The notes beneath the pieces were generated by a model. That model was not told the DNA's origin and did not search any database. It saw only the letters and a program-made list of their open reading frames with translations. A DNA stretch of 33,089 nucleotides from Oscillospiraceae bacterium (GTDB lineage Bacteria; Bacillota; Clostridia; Oscillospirales; Oscillospiraceae): contig JAFTVM010000105.1 of assembly GCA_017465745.1 (NCBI GenBank), positions 1 through 33,089 on the forward strand, in the 5' to 3' direction. Each line of letters starts with the position of its first letter. The first letter of the stretch is position 1. Positions 22,671-31,018 of the stretch are shown in pieces. Position numbers and translations under genes: made by a program.

Positions 22671-23783
22671 TCAAAGCAGATTCATCAAAGCGTCGGTGTA
22701 TTCCGCTGCAGTGGCAGCGGAGCCGTCACTCTTGACCTCCACCGTGCAGGCGTCCAGCGCCTTCTCGATGCGCTCTGCGGCTGCGGGGCGGCAGATGTGG
22801 CGCAGGAGCATGGCGGATGCCTTGATCATGGAAGCGGGGTTGGCGTAAGCGCCCATGCCCCGCTCAATCATGCGGGGAGCGGAGCCATGGATGGCTTCGA
22901 ACATGGCGTACTGGTCGCCAATGTTGGCGGAGCCGGCAGTACCCACGCCGCCCTGGATCTGGGCGGCTTCGTCGGTGATGATGTCGCCGTAGAGGTTGGG
23001 CAGCAGGACCACCTGGAACTTCTCCCGCAGGGGCTCCTTCAGCAGGTTGGCAGTCATAATGTCAATGTAGTAATCTTCCACAGTGATCTCAGGATACTCC
23101 TGGGCAACCTCATGGCAGATGGCGGTGAACTTGCCGTCGGTTTTCTTCATGATGTTGGCCTTGGTGACCACGGACAGATGGGTCTTACCGTTCTGGCGGG
23201 CATACTCGAAGGCAGCCCGGGCAATGCGGCGGGTACCGAGATCGGTGGTGACCTTGAAGTCCACCGCCATGCCGGGCAGTTCCACACCACGGCTGCCCAG
23301 GACGTACTCACCCTCGGTGTTTTCCCGATAGAACATCCAGTCAATGTTCTTCTCGGGGATAGAGACGGGACGAACGTTGGCGTACAGGTCCAGCTCCCGG
23401 CGCATGGTCACGTTGGCGGACTCCATGGTGCCGCCATGGGGAGTGGTGGTGGGACCCTTCAGCAGAACATCGCAGGTCTTGATCTCGGCCAGCACGTCAT
23501 CGGGAATTGCCTTGCCGCAGGCCATGCGGTTCTCGATGGTCAGGCCCTCGATCTGCTTGATGACGATGGATCCATCTGCAATTTCGTCAGCCAGAACCTT
23601 CTCCAGGACACGGGATGCCTGGGCCGTGATGATGGGGCCGATGCCGTCGCCGTCGACAACGCCGATGGTAATGGTCTTCTGGGTGGAGAAATCCTTCTTC
23701 TCCGTATTCATATTGGCAATACGCTCCAGCTGCTGCTCCAGCAGCACCTTGAAGGCTTCACAGGCCTTGGTCACTTCGTTCAT
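22671..23783 (-). CDS. Isocitrate dehydrogenase of the isocitrate/isopropylmalate family
   Basis: 370 residues. GVVDGDGIGPIIT (41-53) is the family start. The substrate-selective helix reads S122-A-N124-V-T-M-R128-R-E-L-D-L-Y, with the Ser/Asn/Arg pattern of isocitrate dehydrogenases, not the Leu-rich pattern of isopropylmalate dehydrogenases. YRENTEGEYV, NLYGDIITDEAAQIQGG and EAIHGSAPRM follow. An extra 38-residue helical N-terminus precedes the fold; the start at 23783 is supported by GGAGGG and a TAATG junction with the aconitase stop. It would oxidise isocitrate to 2-oxoglutarate and CO2. Cofactor choice (NAD or NADP) I cannot assign safely. Last gene of the operon. Confidence 0.88.
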   Translation of the reverse strand: MNEVTKACEAFKVLLEQQLERIANMNTEKKDFSTQKTITIGVVDGDGIGPIITAQASRVLEKVLADEIADGSIVIKQIEGLTIENRMACGKAIPDDVLAEIKTCDVLLKGPTTTPHGGTMESANVTMRRELDLYANVRPVSIPEKNIDWMFYRENTEGEYVLGSRGVELPGMAVDFKVTTDLGTRRIARAAFEYARQNGKTHLSVVTKANIMKKTDGKFTAICHEVAQEYPEITVEDYYIDIMTANLLKEPLREKFQVVLLPNLYGDIITDEAAQIQGGVGTAGSANIGDQYAMFEAIHGSAPRMIERGMGAYANPASMIKASAMLLRHICRPAAAERIEKALDACTVEVKSDGSAATAAEYTDALMNLL

Positions 23784-25711
23784 TACAGTCCACCCTCCTT
23801 GGTGTAGTTCAGCAGACCGCCGGCCAGGAGAATGCTTCTCTGGCGCTGGGTCAGGTTGCAGATGACGTTGAACTGGAAGCCGTCATCGGCGGTGACAGTC
23901 AGGACGCCCTTCTCCATACCGCCGTAGATGTCGTTGATGGTCAGCTTGGCATCCTGGCTCAGCTTGTCGTAATCGGCAGGATTCTCGAAGGTCATGGGCA
24001 GGATACCGGCGTTGATCAGGTTCGCCACATGGATTCTGGCGAAGCTCTTGGCAATGACGCCCCGGATGCCCAGGTACATGGGCACGAGGGCTGCGTGCTC
24101 CCGGGAGGAGCCCTGGCCGTAGTTGCTGCCGCCGACGATGATGCCGTCCCCCGCTGCCTTGGCCCGCTCGGAGAAGCTGGGGTCACAGACCTCGAAGCAG
24201 AACTTGCTCAGGTAGGGAATGTTGGAGCGGTAGGGCAGGATCTTGGCGCCTGCGGGCATGATATGGTCGGTGGTGATGTTGTCGCCGACTTTCAGAACAA
24301 GCTGGGCGGTCAGGGAATCGGTGAACGCCTTGCTCTTGGGGAATTCCTTGATGTTGGGACCGCGCAGGACTTCGGCGTTGACAGCTTCGTCAGCCGGCAG
24401 CGGCGCCAGAACGGCGGAGTCGTTGATGAGGAATTTCTCGGGCATCTGAATATCCAGAGGCTCGGTGAAGGTGGTGGGATCGGTGATATAGCCGGTCAAT
24501 GCTGCTGCCACAGCAGTTTCAGGAGAGACCAGGTAGACCTGGCCGTCCTTGGTGCCGGAGCGGCCCAGGAAGTTGCGGTTGAAAGTCCGCAGGGAAACAC
24601 CGCCGGAGTTGGGGCTGAAGCCCATGCCGATGCAGGGACCGCATGCACATTCCAGAACTCTTGCGCCGCTGGCCAGAATATCGGACAGTGCTCCGCAGTT
24701 TGCCAGCATGGTCAGCACCTGGCGGGAGCCGGGAGAAACGGACAGACTGACGGAAGGATGCACCGTTTTGCCCTTGAGCATGGCAGCGACCTTGAGCAGA
24801 TCATAGAGGGAGGAATTGGTACAGGAGCCGATGCAGACCTGATCCACCTTCACATCCTTCAGGGATTCCACAGTGACCACGTTGTCGGGACTGTGGGGGC
24901 AGGCGATCATGGGCTTCAAAGTGCTCAAATCGATATCAATGATGCGGTCATATTCTGCATCGGGATCGCTGGCCAGGGGGACATAGTCCTCCTCTCTGCC
25001 CTGGGCAGCCAGGAATGCGCGGGTGATCTCGTCAGAGGGGAAGATGGAAGTGGTGGCGCCCAGCTCGGTGCCCATGTTGGTAATGGTGCCGCGTTCGGGA
25101 ACAGACAGCGTTTCAATGCCGGGGCCGCCCCATTCCACGATGTTGCCAACGCCACCCTTGACGGACAGGATCCGCAGCAGCTCCAGAGAAACGTCCTTGG
25201 CGGTGACGTAGGGATTCAGCTTGCCGGTGAGGTTGACCTTGATCATCTTGGGCATGGTGATGTAATAGGCGCCGCCGCCCATGGCCACGGCTACATCCAG
25301 ACCGCCTGCGCCGAAGGCCAGCATACCGATGCCGCCGCCGGTGGGGGTGTGGGAGTCGGAGCCAATGAGGGTCTTGCCGGGCTTGCCGAAGCGCTCCAGG
25401 TGGACCTGATGGCAAATGCCGTTGCCGGGGCGGGAGAAATGGACGCCGTGCTTGGCGGTGACGGTCTGCAGGTAACGGTGATCGTCGCTGTTCTCGAAGC
25501 CGCACTGGAGGGTATTATGGTCAACGTAGGCAATGGACAGCTCGGTCTTGACCCGGGGAATGCCCATGGTCTCAAATTCCAGGTATGCCATGGTACCCGT
25601 GGCATCCTGGGTCAGGGTCTGGTCGATGCGCAGGGCCACCTCGCTGCCGGGAGTCATACTGCCGGCGATCAGGTGGGACGCAATGATCTTCTGTGCGATA
25701 GTCTTACCCAT
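23783..25711 (-). CDS. Aconitate hydratase
   Basis: 642 residues from ATG 25711, of the mitochondrial-type/anaerobe aconitase length. The [4Fe-4S] ligands are Cys297 in CIGSCTN and Cys357 and Cys360 in CACGPCIGMG. Other motifs: SHTPTGGGIGMLAFGAGG, and in the swivelling C-terminal domain GDNITTDHIMPAG and GSNYGQGSSREHAAL with the catalytic Ser-Arg loop. It interconverts citrate and isocitrate. A 3-isopropylmalate dehydratase reading is unlikely: both domains are fused and the neighbours are citrate synthase and isocitrate dehydrogenase. Its start overlaps the gntR-like stop by 8 bases and its stop shares a base with the next ATG. Confidence 0.93.
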   Translation of the reverse strand: MGKTIAQKIIASHLIAGSMTPGSEVALRIDQTLTQDATGTMAYLEFETMGIPRVKTELSIAYVDHNTLQCGFENSDDHRYLQTVTAKHGVHFSRPGNGICHQVHLERFGKPGKTLIGSDSHTPTGGGIGMLAFGAGGLDVAVAMGGGAYYITMPKMIKVNLTGKLNPYVTAKDVSLELLRILSVKGGVGNIVEWGGPGIETLSVPERGTITNMGTELGATTSIFPSDEITRAFLAAQGREEDYVPLASDPDAEYDRIIDIDLSTLKPMIACPHSPDNVVTVESLKDVKVDQVCIGSCTNSSLYDLLKVAAMLKGKTVHPSVSLSVSPGSRQVLTMLANCGALSDILASGARVLECACGPCIGMGFSPNSGGVSLRTFNRNFLGRSGTKDGQVYLVSPETAVAAALTGYITDPTTFTEPLDIQMPEKFLINDSAVLAPLPADEAVNAEVLRGPNIKEFPKSKAFTDSLTAQLVLKVGDNITTDHIMPAGAKILPYRSNIPYLSKFCFEVCDPSFSERAKAAGDGIIVGGSNYGQGSSREHAALVPMYLGIRGVIAKSFARIHVANLINAGILPMTFENPADYDKLSQDAKLTINDIYGGMEKGVLTVTADDGFQFNVICNLTQRQRSILLAGGLLNYTKEGGL

Positions 25712-26357
25712 GATTCTTAATCCTCTCAATCATATGGTCTTTGGCATTTGCAATGTGAGCCTTGGTCAGCTGCTTGGCCAGGAGGGCGTTGCCGGAGACG
25801 ATGGCCTCGTAGATCTGGCGGTGCTCCTGGGTGGTCTTGGCGGTACGCTCCCGGTCCTCCATGGCAATGCGGCGGTAGCGCCGGGTCTTCCGGTGGAGCG
25901 GAATCAGGGTGTCCGTGATGACGGTACGGCGGCTGAGGCGGCAGATGGCATCGTGGAATTCATCATCCACCTGACGCAGATGATCGGCATCATGCTTGGA
26001 GAAGTAAAATTCCTGCAGGTCCACAATGTGGGTCAGCTCTGCCCTGCCCTCTTCAGTGATATTGGTTGCCGCATAGAAGGCAGCCAGGCCCTCGATGCGT
26101 TCACGGATGTTCATAATGTCCAGCAGATCATCCTCGGTGATGCCCAGAACACGGGAGCCTTTTCCGGCATCCTCAATGAGACGCTCCTGCTCCAGGCGGC
26201 GCAGGGCTTCCCGGATGGGGGTGCGGCTGACGCCCAGCTGCTCGACAAGCTTCAGCTCTGTCAGGATCTCACCTTTGGCGTAAACGCCCTGGATGATGTC
26301 GTTTTCCAGCTTATCAAAAACCTGGTCAGCCAGGGATGTGCTTTTGAAGTTTCTCAT
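25704..26357 (-). CDS. GntR family regulator, FCD (FadR) subfamily
   Basis: 217 residues. The winged helix (about 8-72) shows ADQVFDKLENDIIQGVYAKG and GVSRTPIREALRRLEQERLI, typical of GntR. The C-terminal FCD domain (about 78-205) has the D-D-E-F-H, E-H-R-Q-I-Y-E-A-I and A-H-I-A-N-A segments that bind a metal and carboxylate ligand. AAGGAGG precedes ATG 26357. Embedded between Re-citrate synthase and aconitase, it probably controls this operon; a TCA acid such as citrate or 2-oxoglutarate is a reasonable but unproven ligand. A GTATAC-centred site at the operon promoter is a candidate operator. Confidence 0.93.
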   Translation of the reverse strand: MRNFKSTSLADQVFDKLENDIIQGVYAKGEILTELKLVEQLGVSRTPIREALRRLEQERLIEDAGKGSRVLGITEDDLLDIMNIRERIEGLAAFYAATNITEEGRAELTHIVDLQEFYFSKHDADHLRQVDDEFHDAICRLSRRTVITDTLIPLHRKTRRYRRIAMEDRERTAKTTQEHRQIYEAIVSGNALLAKQLTKAHIANAKDHMIERIKNHG

Positions 26358-26370
26358 CTGTCGTTCCTCC

Positions 26371-27747
26371 TTAAGACCGGTCGAAGCGGCCGGGCGCCAG
26401 CTCGTCGATCTTCTCTTCCAGCTCCCTGTCGGTCATGGCGGTCTGGCGTCCCTCCTCGTACAGGGAGTCGATCCAGCCCTTCATGGCCAGCACCAGCGGA
26501 TCCCGCTTGTCCAGAGCCTTGTCGCCCTCCAGGCGGAAGGTGCCGTTGATCCAGTAGGCGATACCAGCCAGGCCCGAGGTCTTGCTGATCTGGACGGAAG
26601 CGGGCTTATTCAGGATCTTCTTGGTATCGAAAATGGTATAGATCTCCTCATCCTTCATCAGGCCGTCGGCGTGGATACCGGCCCGGGTCTGGTTGAAGGC
26701 GCGGCCGGCGAAGGGGGTCATGGGAGGGATCTCATAACCGATGTCCTTCTGGAAATAGTCAGCGATCTCGGTGATGACGGTGGTGTCCATACCATCGAGA
26801 GAGCCTCTCAGGGAAGCGTACTCGAATACCATGGCTTCCAGAGGCACATTGCCGGTGCGCTCGCCGATGCCCAGCAGGGAGCAGTTGACGGCACAGGCGC
26901 CGTAGAGCCAGGCGGTGGAGGCGTTGGCCACAGCCTTGTAGAAATCGTTATGGCCGTGCCACTCCAGACATTCGCTGGGGACGTCGGCATAGTGCTGCAG
27001 GCCGTAGATGATACCGGCGACAGAGCGGGGCATGGCGGCTTCCGTGTAGGGAACGCCGTAGCCCATGGTGTCGCAGGCGCGGATCTTGACGGGGATGCCG
27101 GCCTCCCGGCTCAGCTTCTGCAGCTCGGTGACGAAGGGGACGACAAAGCCGTAGAAATCGGCGCGGGTGATGTCCTCCAGGTGGCAGCGGGGCACGACGC
27201 CGGCGTTGAAGGCGTCCTTGATGGTGCCCAGGTAGTGATCCAGCACCTGGGAGCGGGTCATCTTCATTTTCTTGAAGATGTGGTAGTCGGAACAGCTGAC
27301 CAGGATGCCCGTCTCCGGGATGCCCAGGTCATGAACCAGCTTGAAGTCTTCCTTGCTGGCCCGGATCCAGGAGGTGATCTCGGGGAATTTCAGATCCAGG
27401 GACAGGCACTTTTCGATGGCCTCCCGGTCCTTCTTGCTGTAGATGAAGAACTCCGTCTGGCGGATAATGCCGTAGGGGCCGCCCAGCTTGTTGAGCAGCT
27501 TGTAAATATTGACGATCTGATCAACGCTGTAGGGCTCCACAGACTGCTGGCCGTCCCGCAGGGAGGTATCGGTGATCCAGATCTCTTCGGGCATGGACAT
27601 GGGTACGCGGCGGTGGTTGAAGGCCACCTTGGGAATGGTGCCATAGGAATAGACATCCCGGTGCAGGTTGGGCTCAGCCACATCCTGCAGGGAGTATTTA
27701 TAGGACTTCTGTTCCAGAAGATTGGTCTTGGAGGAAATCTCAAGCAT
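26371..27747 (-). CDS. Re-type citrate synthase (HMG-CoA lyase-like/IPMS superfamily)
   Basis: 458 residues from ATG 27747 (AGGAG 9 bases ahead); a longer frame from 27789 would start upstream of the likely transcript. Sequence features agree with the Clostridium kluyveri Re-citrate synthase as I remember it: ITDTSLRDGQQ with Arg64-Asp65, RQTEFFIYSKKDREA, EITSWIRASKEDFKLV, GILVSCSDYHIF, MGYGVPY, metal-binding ECLEWHGHNDFYKAVANAS and LLGIGERTGNVPLEAMVFEY. It condenses acetyl-CoA with oxaloacetate with stereochemistry opposite to common citrate synthase. Homocitrate or isopropylmalate synthase are alternatives, but aconitase and isocitrate dehydrogenase downstream favour citrate. First gene of the operon. 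Confidence 0.9.
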   Translation of the reverse strand: MLEISSKTNLLEQKSYKYSLQDVAEPNLHRDVYSYGTIPKVAFNHRRVPMSMPEEIWITDTSLRDGQQSVEPYSVDQIVNIYKLLNKLGGPYGIIRQTEFFIYSKKDREAIEKCLSLDLKFPEITSWIRASKEDFKLVHDLGIPETGILVSCSDYHIFKKMKMTRSQVLDHYLGTIKDAFNAGVVPRCHLEDITRADFYGFVVPFVTELQKLSREAGIPVKIRACDTMGYGVPYTEAAMPRSVAGIIYGLQHYADVPSECLEWHGHNDFYKAVANASTAWLYGACAVNCSLLGIGERTGNVPLEAMVFEYASLRGSLDGMDTTVITEIADYFQKDIGYEIPPMTPFAGRAFNQTRAGIHADGLMKDEEIYTIFDTKKILNKPASVQISKTSGLAGIAYWINGTFRLEGDKALDKRDPLVLAMKGWIDSLYEEGRQTAMTDRELEEKIDELAPGRFDRS

Positions 27748-27779
27748 GGTTACATTCTCCTTTCGAGGGTTATGTTTTG

Positions 27780-27789
27780 CTGTATACAA
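27780..27789 (-). promoter_or_regulatory. Possible GntR/FCD operator
   Basis: TTGTATACAG on the minus strand contains the palindrome TGTATACA, compatible with the T-x-GT-x3-AC-x-A style of FCD-GntR sites. It immediately follows the -10 element, covering the transcript start of the Re-citrate synthase operon. Confidence 0.45.
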
Positions 27790-27816
27790 TTATACCGTCA
27801 AACATTTCTTTGTCAA
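27789..27816 (-). promoter_or_regulatory. Sigma-A promoter of the oxidative TCA-branch operon
   Basis: On the minus strand TTGACA (27816-27811), 16-base spacer, TATAAT (27794-27789): full consensus in both hexamers. Confidence 0.9.
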
Positions 27817-27890
27817 GGGACATTCGTTCTCCAGCGGCGGACAGACTACATTTTCTCCTTTTTGCATGTAGATTTTTCAGGCAGAGCGGA

Positions 27891-27896
27891 TATAAT
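27891..27896 (+). promoter_or_regulatory. -10 element of the alpha/beta hydrolase gene
   Basis: A perfect TATAAT at 27891-27896, 35 bases ahead of ATG 27932. The -35 region (TAGATT, 17-base spacer) is poor, suggesting a weak or activator-dependent promoter. Confidence 0.55.
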
Positions 27897-27931
27897 AGTG
27901 AAAAGCAACAAAAATTTCCGGAGGCTATATT

Positions 27932-28903
27932 ATGCCATTCATCGCAATCTCCCTTCTGCTGATCACGGTTACCCTTACAGTCAGCTACTGCACCTACCGC
28001 AGGTGTTTTTACTCCCGTCCGGGTCATCACAACGACCCATACGAGCCTCTGCGGGGCGAACAGTTCAAACCCATCGAGGAAACCCTGTTCCGGGTCATTT
28101 CCGTCATGGAGCGCTACCCCTTTGAGGATGTGGGCATCACTTCTCACGACGGTGTGCCTCTGCGTGGCCGGTACTATCATTTCGCCGACGGCGCGCCCCT
28201 GCTGATCCTGTGCCACGGCTACCGCAGCTCCGCCCTGCGGGACTGCTGCGGCGGCCATGCCCTGTCCCGGAAAATGGGCTTCAACGTGCTGGCTGTCCAC
28301 CAGCGCTGCCACGGTGAAAGCGGCGGCAGGACCATCACCTTCGGCATCCGGGAGCGGCACGATGTGGTTTCCTGGTGCCGCTGGGCCAATGAACGCTTCG
28401 GCCCCAATACCCCCATCATGCTCTACGGCCTCTCCATGGGCGCGGCGACGGTGCTGATGGGCTGCAAAGCGGGATATCCGGACAATGTGGTGTGCATTAT
28501 GGCGGACTCTCCCTACGCAGCTCCCGCCGACATTATTCTGAAGGTCTGCAAAGATCTGCACTACCCGCCGAAGCTGGCCTACCCTTTCATCTGGTTGGGC
28601 GCGCTGTTCTTCGGCGGCTTCCGGCTGGATTCCTGTACCGCCCGGGACGCAGTCCGGCACGCCAAGGTACCCGTCCTGCTGATCCACGGAGAGGATGACC
28701 GTCTGGTGCCCTGTGAAATGAGCCGGATCATCGCTGATCACTGTGCCTCCCCTGTCACGGTGCGTACCTTCCCGGATGCTGCCCATGGTCTGAGCTATAT
28801 GACGGATCCGGAGCGTTTTGAGCAGATTGTTTTTGATTTTCTCAACAAGATCCCCGAAATCAGTCCGTTTATTCCGGAAGATTTCAAAAAAGCCATGAAA
28901 TAA
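27932..28903 (+). CDS. Membrane-anchored alpha/beta hydrolase
   Basis: 323 residues. One N-terminal hydrophobic helix (about 3-19) anchors the protein, followed by Cys-Thr-Tyr-Arg-Arg. The hydrolase fold shows the oxyanion segment LILCHGYRSS, the nucleophile Ser168 in YGLSMGAATV, an acid at Asp255 or 256 in HGEDDRLVP and the base His285 in DAAHGLSY. This is the BAAT/BD-FAE-like hydrolase type common in Clostridia. Substrate unknown. GGAGG stands 8 bases ahead of ATG 27932. It is transcribed alone, divergent from the TCA-branch operon. Confidence 0.9.
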   Translation: MPFIAISLLLITVTLTVSYCTYRRCFYSRPGHHNDPYEPLRGEQFKPIEETLFRVISVMERYPFEDVGITSHDGVPLRGRYYHFADGAPLLILCHGYRSSALRDCCGGHALSRKMGFNVLAVHQRCHGESGGRTITFGIRERHDVVSWCRWANERFGPNTPIMLYGLSMGAATVLMGCKAGYPDNVVCIMADSPYAAPADIILKVCKDLHYPPKLAYPFIWLGALFFGGFRLDSCTARDAVRHAKVPVLLIHGEDDRLVPCEMSRIIADHCASPVTVRTFPDAAHGLSYMTDPERFEQIVFDFLNKIPEISPFIPEDFKKAMK

Positions 28904-28914
28904 AAATCCAATTC

Positions 28915-28943
28915 TTTACAGAATACGAATTGTGTGGTATACT
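28915..28943 (+). promoter_or_regulatory. Sigma-A promoter of the pullulanase gene
   Basis: TTTACA (28915-28920), 17-base spacer, TATACT (28938-28943). The leader to ATG 29042 is about 90 bases. Confidence 0.75.
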
Positions 28944-29041
28944 TTCAACAGTGCAGTTGTTTGGTGCGAAACTTTTCGAAACTCCCCGTCCGCACCCACA
29001 GACAGCTGTGCAATAACCACGATAAGGAGCATACGACCGTG

Positions 29042-30964
29042 ATGTCCCGTCTTTTTTCTACTCCCGATTTCGAGTCCGCCTTTACCTATGAGGGCCATGA
29101 CCTGGGTGCCACCTGGAGCAAGGATCGCACCGACTTCCGTGTCTGGGCGCCCACTGCCGAAGCAGTGTGGCTGCGCCTGTATCACAGCGGTACCCCCGGT
29201 ACCGATGATCTGCTGGATCAGCGCGAAATGAAGCCCGATGTCAACGGCACCTGGGTGACCTGTTTCAACGGCAACCTCAACGGACTTTACTATACTTACG
29301 CCGTCAACCATGCAGGCAACTGGGTGGAGGCCTGCGACCCCTACGCCCGCTCCACCGGCGTCAACGGCAAACGCGCCATGATCCTGGATCTCCAGTCCAC
29401 CAATCCCGAAGGCTGGGATACCGATACCGATCCCAACGCCGGCATCGCATTCACCGATGCCATTATCTACGAGCTCCATGTCCGGGACCTGTCCATCGAC
29501 CGCAGTTCCGGCATCCGCAACAAGGGCAAATATCTGGGCTTGACGGAGACCGGAACCAAGACTGCTTCCGGTATCCCCACCGGCCTGGACCACATCAAGG
29601 ATCTGGGCATCACCCATTTGCACCTGCTGCCCGTCTACGACTTCGGCAGCGTGGATGAGAGCCATCTGGAGCGTCCCCAGTTCAACTGGGGCTATGATCC
29701 TGTCAACTTCAATGCGCCCGAGGGTTCCTATTCTTCCGATCCCTACAACGGCGCCGTCCGCGTCCGGGAGATGAAGCAGATGGTCAAGTCCCTCCACGAC
29801 AACGGCATTTCCGTGGTCATGGACGTGGTCTACAACCATGTTTATGACGAGAAGACCTTCTGCTTCAACCAGATCGTCCCCTACTATTTCAGCCGCACCA
29901 AGAACGGCAAGTTCTCCAACGGCTCTGCCTGCGGCAACGACACCGCCTCCGAGCGAAGCATGGTGCGCCGCTACATTGTGGATTCCGTCTGCTACTGGGC
30001 TGACGAGTACCACATTGACGGCTTCCGCTTCGACCTGGTTGGTCTGATCGATGTGGACACCATCAACGAGATCGTGGCCAGGGTCCACGAGAAGCACCCC
30101 AACGTGATCTTCTACGGTGAGGGCTGGAATCTCCCCACCGACCTGACCAAGCCCTGCAAGCTGGCCGTCCAGAGCAATGCCTACCTGACCCCCGGCTTTG
30201 CCTACTTCAACGATACCCTGCGGGACGCTCTGCGCGGCAGCGTGTTCTTCTCCGACGCCCTCGGCTTCGTCACCGGCGCCACCGGCATCGCCCACAAGCT
30301 GGAAAGCTGCTTCCGCGGCATGCCTGAATGGTGCCCCACCCCCGCACAGACCATCAACTACGTCTCCTGCCACGACAACAACACCCTCCTCGACCGCATC
30401 TCCCTGGCAACTCCCGGCAGAACCTTTGAAGACCGCGTCCGCATGAACAAGCTGGCTGCCGTCTTTTACCTGACCGCCCAGGGCGTGCCCTTCATGCAGG
30501 CAGGCGAGGAAATGCTGCGGTCCAAGCCCGGCCCCAACGGCAGCTTTGTGGAGAACAGCTTCAAGTCCCCCGACAAGGTCAACTCCATCAAGTGGAACAA
30601 CCTGAAGGATCCCGTCTATCAGTCCACCTTTGAATACTACAAGGGTCTGATCCGGTTCCGCAAGGCCCACCCCGCCCTGCGCATGACCTCCGACTACGAG
30701 ATCCTGTCCCACATGGTTCCCATCCACTGTGATCAGGCTCATGTGGGTGCCTTCCGCATCCGCGAAGAGATCAGCGAGACGGAAACCAATGATCTGTTCC
30801 TGGTTTTCAGCGCCTCCGACAAGACGGAGCACCTGGCACTGCCCGAGGGCAAGTGGGAGATCCACGTAGGTGATGAAAAAGCCGGTACCGAATCCCTCGG
30901 CGTTGTCGAGGGTATGCTGACCATTCCCCCCATCTGCGGCATGGTTCTCGTGAAGCAGAAGTAA
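29042..30964 (+). CDS. pulA: Type I pullulanase (GH13), cytosolic
   Basis: 640 residues. An N-terminal CBM48-like module (about 18-110, FRVWAPTAEAVWLRLY) precedes the GH13 barrel. The pullulanase signature is F-N-W-G-Y-D-P at 224-230; the four GH13 regions are DVVYNHVY, DGFRFDLVG with nucleophile Asp341, FYGEGWN with acid/base Glu370, and VSCHDNN with Asp455. A short beta domain closes the protein. There is no signal peptide, so it debranches alpha-1,6 links of glycogen or imported oligosaccharides in the cytosol. Start: ATG 29042 gives the natural N-terminus; GTG 29039 is also possible because AAGGAG is 9 bases before it. The frame open back to 28934 overlaps the promoter. It is a single-gene unit. 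Confidence 0.94.
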   Translation: MSRLFSTPDFESAFTYEGHDLGATWSKDRTDFRVWAPTAEAVWLRLYHSGTPGTDDLLDQREMKPDVNGTWVTCFNGNLNGLYYTYAVNHAGNWVEACDPYARSTGVNGKRAMILDLQSTNPEGWDTDTDPNAGIAFTDAIIYELHVRDLSIDRSSGIRNKGKYLGLTETGTKTASGIPTGLDHIKDLGITHLHLLPVYDFGSVDESHLERPQFNWGYDPVNFNAPEGSYSSDPYNGAVRVREMKQMVKSLHDNGISVVMDVVYNHVYDEKTFCFNQIVPYYFSRTKNGKFSNGSACGNDTASERSMVRRYIVDSVCYWADEYHIDGFRFDLVGLIDVDTINEIVARVHEKHPNVIFYGEGWNLPTDLTKPCKLAVQSNAYLTPGFAYFNDTLRDALRGSVFFSDALGFVTGATGIAHKLESCFRGMPEWCPTPAQTINYVSCHDNNTLLDRISLATPGRTFEDRVRMNKLAAVFYLTAQGVPFMQAGEEMLRSKPGPNGSFVENSFKSPDKVNSIKWNNLKDPVYQSTFEYYKGLIRFRKAHPALRMTSDYEILSHMVPIHCDQAHVGAFRIREEISETETNDLFLVFSASDKTEHLALPEGKWEIHVGDEKAGTESLGVVEGMLTIPPICGMVLVKQK

Positions 30965-30974
30965 GAAACAAAAT

Positions 30975-31002
30975 AACGGCGAGCCTTCCGGCTCGCCGTT
31001 TT
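30975..31002 (+). terminator. Rho-independent terminator after pullulanase
   Basis: AACGGCGAGCC (30975-30985), TTCC loop, GGCTCGCCGTT (30990-31000), continuing TT. The Nudix gene starts 17 bases later, so it either depends on read-through or has a promoter I cannot see. Confidence 0.85.
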
Positions 31003-31018
31003 AACGTGAGGTATTCTG

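Noticed and set aside
22671-27747. Leucine biosynthesis operon (leuA, fused leuCD, leuB)
   Set aside because: The aconitase is a single fused chain of aconitase type, the dehydrogenase has the isocitrate-type Ser/Asn/Arg pattern, and the synthase matches Re-citrate synthase better than isopropylmalate synthase.
28916-30865. Very long open frame on the minus strand opposite the pullulanase gene (and similar ones at 24029-25720, 26293-28125, 9929-11161, 11968-13563)
   Set aside because: These are frames opposite GC-rich genes with strong codon bias. The translations are low-complexity (rich in Gly, Ala, Asp, Val, Gln, His), have no family motifs, and the opposite strand encodes a clear enzyme with ribosome site.
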